This document shows, piece by piece, positions 20,092-31,506 of a DNA stretch of 64,000 nucleotides. Source of the stretch: Ryuthela nishihirai (lineage: Eukaryota; Arthropoda; Arachnida; Araneae; Heptathelidae). Location: positions 83,056,501-83,120,500 of the forward strand of contig JAWZYU010000011.1 in the NCBI GenBank assembly GCA_038380435.1. Direction: 5' to 3'. Numbering within the stretch: the stretch's first letter is position 1; each line of letters starts with the position of its first letter. The notes beneath the pieces were generated by a model that saw only the letters and a list, made by a program, of their open reading frames with translations, was not told where the DNA came from and searched no databases. The translations under genes and the position numbers were made by a program.

Positions 20092-22545
20092 TCCTTCCAG
20101 TGTCCAGATTGTATGTATAATGTTAACAGAATCCAAAATGAGAGGCAGAGGATGTATGTATCCTTTCAAAATAAAAATTGCCATTTGAAAATTTTCTTTA
20201 TATATACACCAATCAGCGAATACATTAAAACCATCTCTGCATTATGCAAAAAAATGCATGTTCAGTCAATCAGTGTCACATGTCAAGGTCACAAATGATA
20301 TTGTATATAATAACTTGGTCAGAGTCCTCGCAGGCAATAGTTTGTTTCGTCTCAATATGGGAAAAGCAAAAGATTTATCTGATTTCGACAAAGACCAGAT
20401 TATTATGGCAAGATGCCTTGGTAATAGTATCTCCAAAATAGTGACGTTGGTAGGCTGCTCACGCTATGCAGTAGTTAGTACCTATCAAAGATGGTCCGAA
20501 ACAGGTGACACTTCGAGCCGTCAACAAAGAGTGTGATGGCCATGCCTCATTAATGTCAGAGGTCAGCGCAGACTAACTCATCTTGTCCGCAGCAACAGGA
20601 GGGCTACTTTGGCTGACATTACCCATAATTTCAATTGTGGTAAATGGCCCAATGTGTCCTAACACACACAGTTCATCTTATGGGTCTTCGCAGCTGCAGA
20701 TCCATTTGTGTGCCTATGCTCACAGCTGTTCACCATTGTCAATGCTTGCAGTGGGCACATAATCATCAACATTGGATCATAGAAGCCAGGAAGAGGATCT
20801 CACGGTCAGACAAATCCTGTTTTCTCTTACACCATGTGGATGGATGAGCTCGTATATGACGTTTACCCATGGAAGCCTTCTCACCTGGATGCACTGTGGG
20901 GCGGATCCAAGTAGCTGGAGGGAGTGTGATGGTCTAGGCAATATTTTCTTGGGGAACACTTGGACCAATTATCCCTGTAGAGCAAACTCTGACAGCTATC
21001 ACCTACCTGAACATCATGGCTGACCAAGTACACCCCATTATAGCGACTGTTTTCTCTGGTGGAGTTGGTGTCTTTCAACAAGGCATTATTTAGGCTTCAA
21101 AAACAATAATTCATTTTTCATTTGATGAATATTTTATTAAACTAGGATATAAATAATTTGTTAAAACCATCTGATTGTCATTTGTTAGAATAGTCAGTTT
21201 CTATTATCAAGTTTCCATGTCACACTGCGAAGATGGTTCAGGAATGGTTCCTAGAATATGATGAGGAATTCCGTTTATTTCCATGGCCTCCAAATTTGCC
21301 AGACATGAATCCTATCGAGCATTTGTGGTTTGAGTTGGAGAAATGGATACGAGCAGCATCACCCCAGCCACTTAATTTACAGGAACTGCGGGATTTTCTG
21401 TTGCAGTCATGGTACCAAATATCAAGCGACACCTACCAACATCTCGTTGAATCTATGCCTCATCGGGTGAGAGCTCTTTTTGGGGCAAGAGGACGATCTA
21501 CATCATATTAGGTAGGAGTTTTAATGTTTTGGCTGATCAGTGTATATAAATACATTATTTAGGCTCGAAAAACAATAATTCATTTTTCACTTGATGGATA
21601 TTTTATTAAACTAGGATATAAATAATTTGTTAAAACCATCTGATTGCCATTTGTTAGACTTGTCAGTTTCTATTATCAAGTGTCCTTCAAGTTTCAAAAA
21701 TCCTCTCAAAATTAGTAAAAAAACTGCTACTTTTAAAAATAGAAGATTTCGGAAGTAATTATGAAGTATAATATACCTCTGTTGCTTTTTTTCTGTTTTA
21801 CATTCTTTTCTGCCTTAAACCTATTTAAATATCCCTAGAAGAATTTTTATCATTTATCCCAGCATTCTATGTGTTGTTCCCACTCCTCAAATTGAAACTT
21901 TAACTAAAAACAAAGCTTTCTTAGGCATCAAGACTAGATGCAACTAGGTTATGGTTCACTGCAGCAGAGGAGGTGGTTGGCTCACACATCCCCCCCCCAC
22001 ACACACACAATAGATTGTTTAGTGTTGTTCCAGTATATGGATATACTTCCTTTGTAAAGTTAGTATTTACTTTTTTATATTTAAACTTTAGTTTTCATTT
22101 CAGTAGATTTATTTTATTTCCGCAAATAATCAATCTTTTAGTTGCCTGTTTTATCAATCAATTTTTTAGGATACATGGCCGGCTTACAACTTGTTGCTGT
22201 GAATATTTTATTTAACATCGCTTTAGATTATATATTAATCTTTCATTATTTCTTTAATTTTCAGTAAAACAAACTTTGATCTTGTATCGTTTCCTGAAAA
22301 TGAATGATGTCATAGAGATACGGAAGTAAAAAGGACTTCCTTGGCATGGAAATCAGTCCTTCTGTGAGAGAGCAATTTTGGCATAGGTTTTTAACTCCCC
22401 CAAGCAAAGTTTAATTTTTCAAAGTTTCAGGGGGGGGGGGGATAAAAGATTTTACCGGCCCCAGTAACTTGGTTGTGCTATGCTGACTTTTCTAGTTTTG
22501 GTGCACTATTCGGCACTTAGCCAAGATCCCCAAAATTTAATGAAA
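20092..22545 (+). mobile_element. piggyBac-like non-autonomous element, 3'-truncated
   Basis: It starts at TTAA (20088-20091) with tccttccagtgtcc, one base different from the family terminus. It is split by a Tc1 element at 20207-21542. After that it continues through the family landmarks ctaggatataaataatttgt, tttatcccagcattctatgt, acaacttgttgctgtg and ttcgttttcct-like to about 22545. There a pair of SINE B units begins and the other terminus is not found. Confidence 0.6.
20207..21542 (+). mobile_element. Tc1-like transposon, transposase inactivated
   Basis: The ends (caccaatcagcgaatacatt at the left, and cactgatcagccaaaacatt in reverse at the right) form inverted repeats, flanked by TA at 20205-20206 and 21543-21544. 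The transposase remnant begins [18 protein letters not shown] (20358), a helix-turn-helix segment with [21 protein letters not shown]. It ends with NLPDMNPIEHLWFELEKW near 21300-21345. Several frameshifts lie between. Bases 21083-21210 are foreign and replace the codons around the second catalytic aspartate. A sister copy is at 29040-30230. Confidence 0.8.
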
Positions 22546-22551
22546 TAAAAA

Positions 22552-22950
22552 AATAAATACCCCCTCAAGCAGCTGCTTGCCACAGAGGTCTGACAGGAAG
22601 CTGTCACTTTAATATGCTGTAGTAGAAGGTCTGTGAAAATGGCAGGACCTCAGCAGAAAAATAACACAAACGTCCATGCCTTATCCGGGGCTCGAATCCA
22701 GGTCCCTTAGATGAGTAACTCATATTTTAATAATAAATAAATATTTTTTAAATAAATACCCCCTCAAGCAGCTGCTTGCCACAGAGGTCTGACAGGAAGC
22801 TGTCACTTTAATATGCTGTAGTAGAAGGTCTGTGAAAATGGCAGGACCTCAGCAGAAAAATAACACAAACGTCCATGCCTTATCCGGGGCTCGAACCCAG
22901 GTCCCTTAGATGAGTAGCCCATATTTTAAAATATCATCATCATCCTCAAG
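22552..22950 (-). mobile_element. two tandem SINE family B units, 199-bp period
   Basis: Both units start aataaatacc ccctcaagca on the plus strand, at 22552 and 22751. They share the private variants aggaagctgtcactttaata and gtgaaaatggcagg, and both lose the tRNA head at the same place, after tagatgagta. Independent insertions would not share these marks, so the second arose by local duplication of the first with its flank. Confidence 0.75.
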
Positions 22951-23003
22951 CAGCCATGGGCTATGGAGGTCCAACCAGACCGTGCAATTTAGTTCTCCAA
23001 GCA
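22935..23003 (-). mobile_element. RTE LINE 3' end fragment
   Basis: The plus strand reads atcatcatcatcctcaagca, then gccatgggctatggaggtcc, to gttctccaagcaag. This is the reverse complement of the RTE tail, including its gat-type microsatellite end. It faces a plus-strand RTE 3' end at 23078-23255, with a short gatgaaagaacaat repeat between the two. Confidence 0.7.
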
Positions 23004-23077
23004 AGGATGAAAGAACAATGAACAATGATGAAAGAACATTCCACAATGAAAAGAACAATTAGAAGTAATAAAAATTA

Positions 23078-23255
23078 TGTTTCAAGAAAAGGGGGGAGAC
23101 CTACGATGCAATGGGCAGACAATATCAAACAGGACCTTGCAAAAATTGGCCTATAGTGGCCAAATGCAGCAACTGTAGCTTAGAACAGATGTGTGGAGGG
23201 GAAAATTACAGTCTGGTAGGACCTAAATTCCCCATGGCTGCATGAGGATTTTTTT
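23078..23255 (+). mobile_element. RTE LINE 3' end fragment
   Basis: It matches 28360-28535: gaaaaggggggagacctacg, then caaacaggaccttgc, then a decayed tail aattccccatggctgcatga followed by ggatttt. It is 5'-truncated. Together with the preceding minus-strand fragment it makes a tail-to-tail pair. Bases 23256-23509 are AT-rich; their last part (acacattcaccaaaattt to gccctctaa) recurs around the Tc1 insertion at 31507. Confidence 0.65.
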
Positions 23256-23509
23256 TATGTACACTGAAATATTATTTAAAATTAAGTACTAAATTGATAA
23301 AAATACGATGCAACCAATCGAATTTTAACCAAATAAAATTTAATTAAAATACATGACTCTTATTCCATTCTTCATCGACACATTCACCAAAATTTCTCAT
23401 TTCTAACATAATATATCGTTTGCAATGTTACTTCAAGTTTCACATTTTCTACATTTACTGCCCTCTAAAAAAGTTTTTGTTTTTTGAATTTTGCACCCTT
23501 TAACAGGAG

Positions 23510-23896
23510 TTTGGGTTGGGTTGTTTTACCTCTGAGCGGCACTTTTTTGCACACCATGGGCTAAATGGCCAGGTCACAAGGACCCTGAAGGCTCAGAGAA
23601 GGTTGGGGAGGGAACCCACTGGAACAGCTCTTAGGAGACATGGTAGCCTCCTGTCAAGGCCATCCAGCGTGTTCTTTAATGTGCACAGGGTATGGCTCTC
23701 CCGCATACGGGGCCATGGCTTAACATCCCATCCGATGGATGGCGGCCTTTCCAAGCTCATCGGTGTCCCCTACTGACTGTGGGCAGAGCAGGGAGTTTTG
23801 TGAAGATAAATCTCCACGCTGACCCAGCTGGGACTCGAACCTGGGAACTACAGATTACGAGCCTGGCGTGCTACCGACTGAGCCACCCCTGCCCCC
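23510..23896 (-). mobile_element. SINE family A, full length
   Basis: This is the cleanest full-length copy. On the minus strand it has the tRNA-like head tggctcagtcggtagcacgc, then aggctcgtaatctgtagttc, then B box ccaggttcgagtccc (23827-23887 in reverse). The body follows and the tail is aggtaaaacaacccaaccca at 23515-23534. A Pol III promoter at the head and lack of coding potential define it as a SINE of about 385 bp. Confidence 0.85.
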
Positions 23897-25181
23897 TTTA
23901 ACAGGAGTAATTTGCACTAATGGGTAATTGAAAAATGCAAAGAGTAATATATTATTAGCCTGTAAAATGCCAAAAGCATATCCCATTTATCTCTTAACCC
24001 TTCCAGTGTCTAGCCTGAAAAACTGGTTTCCATCTAGAGGCCAAGCTATTTTCTCCCTATGCTCAGCCAAAACAAAAATTAACGTTAGAACTTTTTTTGG
24101 CAAATAATTAATGAAAGAAATTATGGCATGTTATATGCCAAATTAACCAGCATTTAATTCTGGATTTTCTGAAAATAAAATATTTAACAAAAAAAGAAAA
24201 GTTTTATTTTAATAGGATTTTTTACAGTAATGTAGCAAAAAATGCATCTGGCAACACAAAAATTATTTTAAAAATTAATAGACAGAAATGTGTATAATGC
24301 ACATAAATAGAATGGCTATTTATTTCTGAATAACAAAAAAATATTATTTTTTTCAAGTAAATATTTCTCTGATTTTGCAATTTTTTTTCTTGGTACCATA
24401 CTTTGAGAAAATTCCAGGCTTTTTAGCCAATTGTGACAAGTCAGATAAACAAGTCAAATTTAAAATTTTTTTAAAAATAATGAATCAACAGAAATAGGTC
24501 ATGCTATATACCAAATTAAACATAATTTAATTAAAAGTTTTATGAAAATAAATAATAGTAAACAAATTTACAAGCATATTGATTTTAATAAGCCTTTTTC
24601 AATGTGATATGGTGAAAAAAAAAAAAGATTGCACTATATAATTAAGGCATTGGAAAACCTGAAGAATAAAAATAGTTAAATTATATAATAATCGAAAGGA
24701 AATTTCCTCCAAAATAATATAACATTCAAACTGAAATATGATTTTCATTTCTTTTAATGATTCTTTTCAATATTGTATATTTTTGATCTGTAAATGGTTG
24801 ATAGGTAGTCACTGGAAGGAGAGCTATGCACCAATCCCCTGTGATGATGCATAGAACCGGTCAGGCCTAGCACCTAATGTCCGACCTTCTCGTGGTATAG
24901 ACCATTAGTACCTTTCAAAAGGGATACTCTTTTGTGGAAGGGAAGGGAAGGGGAGGGCTGCCAGATTAGTGTGGCCTACTGATCTGGACAACTATGGTTA
25001 CTTTTCTTTTTTTTTCTACCCTACTGAGGAGTGGTCAACCACACAGGGTCCTGGTGCTGACCATATATACAAATCTGAACGGAATTATGGCTCTGAGCTT
25101 CATTATGGATCCTGATTTTGCTGCATTGGTGGGTTTCTGTGGAGGGAAAATCTTCTGCTGTGTTTTCTCTTTGTTTGTGGC

Positions 25182-28100
25182 TTGACAGCCCCAAGTGAAA
25201 GATTCACAGGATATGTTTATCAGCTGGTGGATAATCCTGAGCAGACGTCATCGCAGGCACTTAAACCCTTTTCTTTTACTGGCATCATCAAATTCTACAT
25301 TGCGGGAAGTCTTCCAGTGAAGATGGCTTCAGCCTTTAGTGGTGGGGGAACGGGTCTTTGCCCTATGTCTACAATTAGGGGGCTGTTTGATATTGTCGGC
25401 ATTCCTTCTCTCAATAAATATAGTTTCTTTAAACATCCTACTAACCATTTTCTCTCCATAGGTAGTTGGAATGTGAGGACTCTGCACAGAGCTTTTTCTC
25501 TTGATGTCCTCACACAAGAATTCCACCATTATAATTTAGATATTCTCGGCCTGCAAGAGACCAGATGGACAGATAAAGGTCAGATTCTTAAAAATAATCT
25601 TAAATTTCTCTTTTCAGGGAGGGAAGACAATAAACATCACCAAGGTGTGGGTCTGCTTCTTAGCAGACAAGCTAGTGATGCTCTTCTAGGATATGAGTTC
25701 ATTAATGAAAGGTTTCTTACAGCAAAATTCAGACAAGCATTAAAGAAATGAATTCTGTCAAGAAAGGACATATTACCCTTGTTCTAGGTGACTTCAATAC
25801 CAAAGTTGGTACTTACTCTAACCTTTGGGGAGGGGTGATAGGTCCTTTTGGTATTGGTAGCTGCAATGGCAATGGGCAATATCTCCTAAAGGTAAGTAAA
25901 CTCAATGGTTTCAGAATAACTAACACTTATTACAAACACTACAGCATACATAAGTACACATAGGTTTCACCTGATGGGCTGCATAAGAATATGATTGATT
26001 ACATATTAAATTAACAGCAAATGGGCTAGTTCTGTTAGAAATACCAGGTCATATAGGGGAGCTGAAATTGGATCTGACCATTACGTAGTTAAAAGTGTCT
26101 TGCAACTTAACATTAAAAATTGCTGTGCTAGGGTTAAAAAATTGCCTTTAATACTGAAGCTCTGAAAGACCCAGTTATAGCTAAAGCTTACCATGAAACG
26201 TTACTTAATCATTATGACAGTCAGGTTTTGCTTACCACTGAAGTTGAGAAAGAATGAGACCATTTTAAAAAGGCTTTTTCGAAAAATAACAGTACTCTTT
26301 TAGGAAAAAAGGAGCAGATGAGGCAGAATTATTTGAGTGATAAGGCATTTGAGTTTATTTCAGAGAGAAAGAACTGCAAGAATGTCCTTAATCAATACCC
26401 TACTAGTCCTAATAGAAAGCATTACAGAGAGCCTAATAAACGTGTAAAGGATCAGTTAGCTGACAAAGCCGAGGAAGCAGTTAGACAGCACAACCGCAGA
26501 GAGCAATACCAGATAGTTAATGTTTTGTGTGGTAGAAACCGGACAGGCATACAGGGTTGGGTTGTTTTACCTCTGAGCGGCACTTTTTTGCATACCATGG
26601 GCTAAATGGCCAAGTCACATGGACCCCGAAGGCTCAGAGAAGGTTGGGGGAGGGGACCCACTGGAACAGCTCTTGGGAGACAGATGGTAGCCTCCCGTCA
26701 AGGCCATTAAGCGTGTTCTTTAACGTGCACAGGGTATGGCTCTCCCGCACACGGGGCCACGGCTTAACGTCCCATCCGACGGACGGCGGCCTTTCCAAGC
26801 CCATCGGTGTCCCCTACTGACCGTGGGCAGGGCGGGGAATTTTGTGGAGATAAGGCATACAGGGATCGAAGAACAAGGTAAGGTTATAGAAGGTGTGGAT
26901 TCTGTCATGGCTAGGTGGGCTGAGCATTTCAGTGATGTTCTATACAATGTGGTTAGTTCTACTCCCATTGTTTGCAATGATGATAAATGCACTGGTGGCT
27001 TTAATATTGGCTCTATAACACAATTTGAAGTTATTTTGGCTATTTCTAAATTTAAACTTCATAAATCCCCAGGGGTAGATGAAATTACTACGGAAATGCT
27101 TAGAGCTGGGAATGTTTCGGTTATCACTTGGGTGTCTGAAATTCTGAATATCTTTTATGATAAAGGCATGGTCCCTAAGGATTTTACCAAAGCTATTGTC
27201 ATCCCTGTTTTCAAGAAAGGTGATCGCAGTTCTTGTGATTACTATAGGGGTATCAGCCTACTATCTGTTCCAGGGAAAGTTCTTTGCATGACTGTGCTTA
27301 ATAGAATTAAGAATCTGGTTGACAGTAAATTCCGTGATGAGCAATGTGGATTCAAAAGTGGTAGGGAATGTGTAGATAGGATATTTTCACTTAGGCAGAT
27401 TCTTGAGAAATGTTTAGAGTTTCAGAAACCTTTGGTTGCTAGTTTTTTTGATTTCAAAAAGGCTTTTGACTCTGTCAATCGTCATAATCTGTGGTTGATT
27501 GTGAGATCATATGGTATACCAGACAAGTTAGTTAACGTAATGAAAGCGCTCTATTATAACACTGAGTCGTGTGTGAGAGTTGGTAAGGTTTGTAGCAATT
27601 GGTTTAGCATTACTTCTGGTGTTCGACAAGGGTGCATTTTGTCTCCTTTTCTCATTAGTTTGGTTATTGATTATGTTATGCGAAATTAATTCACTTAAAG
27701 GCAAAGTTTTTGGCCTTAAATGGTCTGGAGATATACGAAAATTTCTGATTTAGATTATGCTGATGATTTAGCCCTTTTGGCAAATGATGTTTATGAGATG
27801 AACTCTTTCATTCGAGCTGTTGATGAAACTGGTAGTAAGTAGAGTAGGTTTGGTTATAAACAGAGAGAAAACTGAAGTGATGAAAATTGGTCAGGCAGGC
27901 TGTGATTTAGTTAATCTGAAGGGTTGCAGTCTTGAGCAGGTGTCACAGTTTAATTATCTTGGGAGCTATGTAACAGATAATGGTGATGTGCAGCATGAAA
28001 TTAACAGACGAATAGGGATTGCTGCCGGGACTTTTAAGAATCTATGGAGAGTGTGGAGAAATAGGCGTATACACCTAAAGACTAAAATTAGACTGTATAA

Positions 28101-28514
28101 TAGTTTGGTTCTTTCTAGGGTTAGTTATGGCAGTGAAACTTGGACACTTTGTAAACATGATAACAGGAAACTAGATGCTTTTGCAGTATCTTGAGCATTA
28201 GGTGGTTCAACTTTGTAACTAATGATGAGGTTAGGCAAAGGAGTCTGCAACCTCCTTTAAGCAGCATATTGTGCAGAGAGAGACTCTGTTGGTTTGGCGA
28301 TGCTGCCCATATGGATAATTATAGATTGGCGAATAGGGTTATGAACAGTGTGCCTAAAGGCTTTAGAAAGAGGGGGAGACCTAGGATGCGGTGGACAGAC
28401 AATGCCAAACAGGACCTTGTTAGTATTGGTGTGCAGTGGCCAGATGCAGCAGATGTAGCTCAGGACAGACTTGCTTGGAGAACTAAATTTTGTGGTCTGG
28501 ATCGACCTCTGTAG
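25182..28514 (+). pseudogene. RTE polyprotein: endonuclease and reverse transcriptase, disrupted
   Basis: The apurinic-type endonuclease is visible as GSWNVRTLHRAFSLDVLTQ, LDILGLQETRW (about 25450-25570) and LVLGDFNTKVGTY (25771-25810). The reverse transcriptase starts with HKSPGVDEITTEMLRAG (27060), followed by FKKGDRSSCDYYRGISLL, then FFDFKKAFDSVNRHNLW, VRQGCILSPFLISLV and DLDYADDLALLA near 27745-27780, the catalytic YADD box. The C-terminal block has WRVWRNRRIHLKTKIRLYNS, LSSILCRERLCWFGDAAHM and RKRGRPRMRWTDNAKQDL. A SINE lies at 26557-26852 and there are several frameshifts and stops, so the copy is inactive. Motif style is that of RTE/BovB-like elements. Confidence 0.85.
26557..26852 (-). 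mobile_element. SINE family A inserted in the RTE, 5'-truncated
   Basis: It is bounded by the perfect 12-bp duplication aggcatacaggg (26545-26556 and 26853-26864), which marks the insertion site. It keeps the family tail (ttgggttgttttacctctga) and body but stops at ttttgtggagata, so the tRNA-like head is missing. A SINE truncated at its 5' end with a target duplication is what target-primed reverse transcription produces. Open frames on either strand here are shadows. Confidence 0.85.
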
Positions 28515-29039
28515 CCCATGGCTGCTTGAGGATGATGATGATATTTTAAACACGGCCAGTGTTATACAAAATGACTTCTTACATTCATGGGATTTTCTGA
28601 ACTGGTTATGAAAGAGAAAAAAACTTCCTTGGCTGCTTTTTTTTACTAAACATCATGAATTTTTTTCTTTGGTTGTTGAAGTTTGGCGATCTTGATTAAG
28701 TGCAGAAAGGTTGTGCAAAAGCATAAAAAAAAAGTGTTATATCGTCTGTGTGGCACAGCCAAGACACTCAGGGGGGGGGGGGTTGTCTTTAAAATCACTC
28801 AATATAAACATAAAAACTTGTAATGTGAAAAAAAAATACATTTTTCTAGATGGGGGGAGTGAAACTTTCACAGTGAGTTTAGCGGAGCGGACGTCTTCCT
28901 AAAATTGCCCTCCCACATCATGGCTGATTTCTGTAGCAAGAAGTCTATTTTGCTTCTGTATCCAAGACATTCATTTTCAGAAAATGGTACAAGCTCATTT
29001 TACTAAAAAAACAAGAAATAATAAAAGAAAAACTACATA

Positions 29040-30230
29040 CGCTGATGAACCAAAACATTAAAACCACCTACCTAATATGATGTTGGTCCTCCTCTCACCC
29101 GAAGAAGCATAGATTCAATGAGATGCTGGTAGGTGTCGCTTGATATTTGGTACCATGACTGCAACAGAAGATACCGCAGTTCCTGTAAAGTATGTGGTTG
29201 GGGTGATGCTGCTCGTATCCGTTTCTCCAACTCAAACCACAAATGCTCAATAGGATTCATGTCAGGCAAATTTGGAGCCATGGATATAAACGGAATTCCT
29301 CATCATGTTCTAGGAACCATTCCTGAACCATCTTTGCAGTGTGACATGGGGCACTGTCTTGTTGAAAGATGCCATCTCCGCCAGGGAAAACAGTTGCCAT
29401 AAAGGGGTGTACTTGGTCAGCCATGATGTTCAGGTAGGTGATAGCTGTCAGAGTTTGCTCTACAGGGATAATTGGTCCAAGTGTTCCTCAAGAAAATATT
29501 GCCCAGACCATCACACTCCCTCCAGCTGCTTGGATCCACCCCACAGTGCATCCAGGTGAGAAGGCTTCCATGGGTAAACGTCATATACGAGCTCATCCAT
29601 CCACATGGTGTAAGAGAAAACAGGATTTGTCTGACTGTGAGATCCTCTTCCTGTCTTCTATGGTCCAATGTTGATGATTATGTGCCCACTGCAAGCATTG
29701 ACAATGGTGAAAAGCTGTGAGCATAGGCACACGAATGGATCTGCAGCTGCGAAGACACATAAGATGAACTGTGTGTGTTAGGACACATTGGGCCATTTAC
29801 CACAATTGAAATTATGGGTAATATCAGCCAAAGTAGCCCTCCTGTTGCTGCGGACAAGATGAGATAGTCTGCGCTGACCTCTGACATCAATGAGGCATGG
29901 CTTTCATACTCTTTGTTGATGGCTCAAAGTGTCACCTGTTTCAGACCATCTTTGATAGGTACTAACTACTGCATAGCATGAGCAGCCTACCAACGTCACT
30001 ATTTTGGAGATGCTCTTACCAAGGCGTCTTGCCATAATGATCTTGTCTTTGTTAAAATCAGATAAATCTTTTGCTTTTCTCACGTTGAGACAAAACGAAA
30101 TACTACCTGCGAGCAGTCTGACCCAGGTATTATATATATCATTCGTGACCTTGGCACGTGACACTGATTGGCAGCAAGCATGCTTCTCTGCATAACGCAG
30201 AGGTGGTTTTAATGTATTGACTGATCAGTG
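29040..30230 (-). mobile_element. Tc1-like transposon, sister of the 20207 copy
   Basis: The ends (cgctgatgaaccaaaacatt at the left and cactgatcagtcaatacatt in reverse at the right) are the same inverted repeats as at 20207-21542. On the minus strand the transposase starts with [18 protein letters not shown]. It carries FQQDSAPCHTAKMVQEWF with the second catalytic aspartate near 29356, and a PDMNPIEHLWFELEKR block. One base is missing at ccatggctcc (about 29277-29286) relative to the sister copy, and other frameshifts exist. By my count 36 residues separate the second D from the E, using the sister copy to bridge the frameshift. Confidence 0.8.
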
Positions 30231-31320
30231 CATATCGTAGCACATATCAGTGCATATCAGTGCAATCGATAAATCAGCTGACTGAAAGATCGCTAACTAA
30301 TGGAAATAAATCTACAGAAATGAATTTGCTTCCATATCAAGACCTCATTTATTTTTAGAAAATGATACCAGATCAAAGTTTTACTGAAAAAATAAATAAT
30401 AATAAAATGAAAATTAACATATAGCCTAATGCAATGTTAAAATATCCACAGCAACAAGTTGTAGGCTGGCCATCTGATGTAGCATAACTATGAAAAATCA
30501 ATACTTATCAATCAGCCAAAAGATCGCTAATTTCAGAAAATAAATCTACTGAAATGAAAACTAAGGTTTAAATATAAAAAAGTAAACACTAATTTTATAA
30601 AGGACAATGTGTTGAACAAAACAATATGGACATCAAACAGAGATAGCATGTCAGCCAGCTGCCTCTTGTTTGCCTCAGTGAGCCATAAAATAATTAAGAA
30701 CACCTACAACCAGAATTTCTAAGAAGGATGCGTTTACTTCCAGTTTCGATTTTAAGAGTGGGAAAGATGCATAGAATTCTGGGAAAATGATAAAAATAAT
30801 TTGGGAATATTGAATAGGTTTATGCCAGAAAAGTGCGTGAAATGGAAAAAAAAATGGTGGTATGTACTTTGTAATTACTTCCAAAATCTACTGCTTTTAA
30901 AAATAGCAGTTTTTTTGTTAATTTTTAGGAGATTTTCGAAAATTTAAGGAAAAATTTCTTGATAATAGTTCAATCAAACTTGTGAGCTTAAATCAGAAGG
31001 TTGCTTCAGCAAATAGGAATATTAACAAACAAATTGGCAATACCATTTTAGTGCTTCTAAGAAATGGCAATCAGATGGCTTTATCAAATTATTTATGATG
31101 TAGTTTAATAAAATATTCATCAAATCAAAAAACAAAATATTATTTTTCAAGCTTGAATTATATATTTTTATAAGTAATTTTATATATATAAAATACAATA
31201 ACAATTTTTATTTTTTAAAAATCGATTTTTCCTGTTGCAGTAAAAACATATACATACGTCCTTGGCCTCTCATTTCAGATTCTGTGAACGTATACAGATG
31301 ACAGACACTGGAAGGGTTAA

Positions 31321-31506
31321 AATGAAAAAGTTGGATTTTCTTACTTCTAAAGTTAGGGGCAAATCAAGTGTATATAAAACAAAGAATTAAGGGACAAATC
31401 AAGTGTTATAAAATAAAATAATTTATTATTAACATATGTATGATTTAATTATTCCATTTTTTTATCAATACATTCACCAGGATTTTTCATTTCTAGCATA
31501 AATATA
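31321..31506. other. AT-rich flank of the Tc1 insertion
   Basis: The part ending cattcaccaggatttttcat matches 23385-23405, an uninterrupted copy of the region into which the next element inserted. There is a short duplicated phrase, ggcaaatcaagtg and gacaaatcaagtg. No gene is visible. Confidence 0.5.

Larger units (their letters stand above)
24784..28540 (+). mobile_element. near full-length RTE-type LINE
   Basis: The element has a leader of about 400 bp, a decayed open reading frame with endonuclease and reverse transcriptase, and the tail tgtagcccatggctgcttga followed by gatgatgatgat. A 7-bp direct repeat atatttt flanks it (24777-24783 and 28541-28547), inside the piggyBac-like element. 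The uninterrupted sequence gtatattttaaacacagcc-like is seen reversed near 3405 in another copy, confirming the insertion point. Subtracting the nested SINE, the RTE itself is about 3.45 kb, a normal size for this clade. Confidence 0.85.
23998..31316 (-). mobile_element. complete piggyBac-like non-autonomous element carrying nested insertions
   Basis: The element starts CCCTTCCAGTGTC at 23998 and ends with its exact reverse complement at 31304-31316. TTAA flanks it on both sides (23994-23997 and 31317-31320). TTAA duplication with CCC termini is the signature of the piggyBac superfamily. Two elements interrupt it: an RTE LINE (24784-28540) and a Tc1 element (29040-30230). Removing them with their target duplications leaves about 2.36 kb of AT-rich sequence without a recognisable transposase, so it must depend on enzymes made elsewhere. 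Copies at 1946, 20092, 40590, 43640 and 48210 confirm the interior order. Confidence 0.75.
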
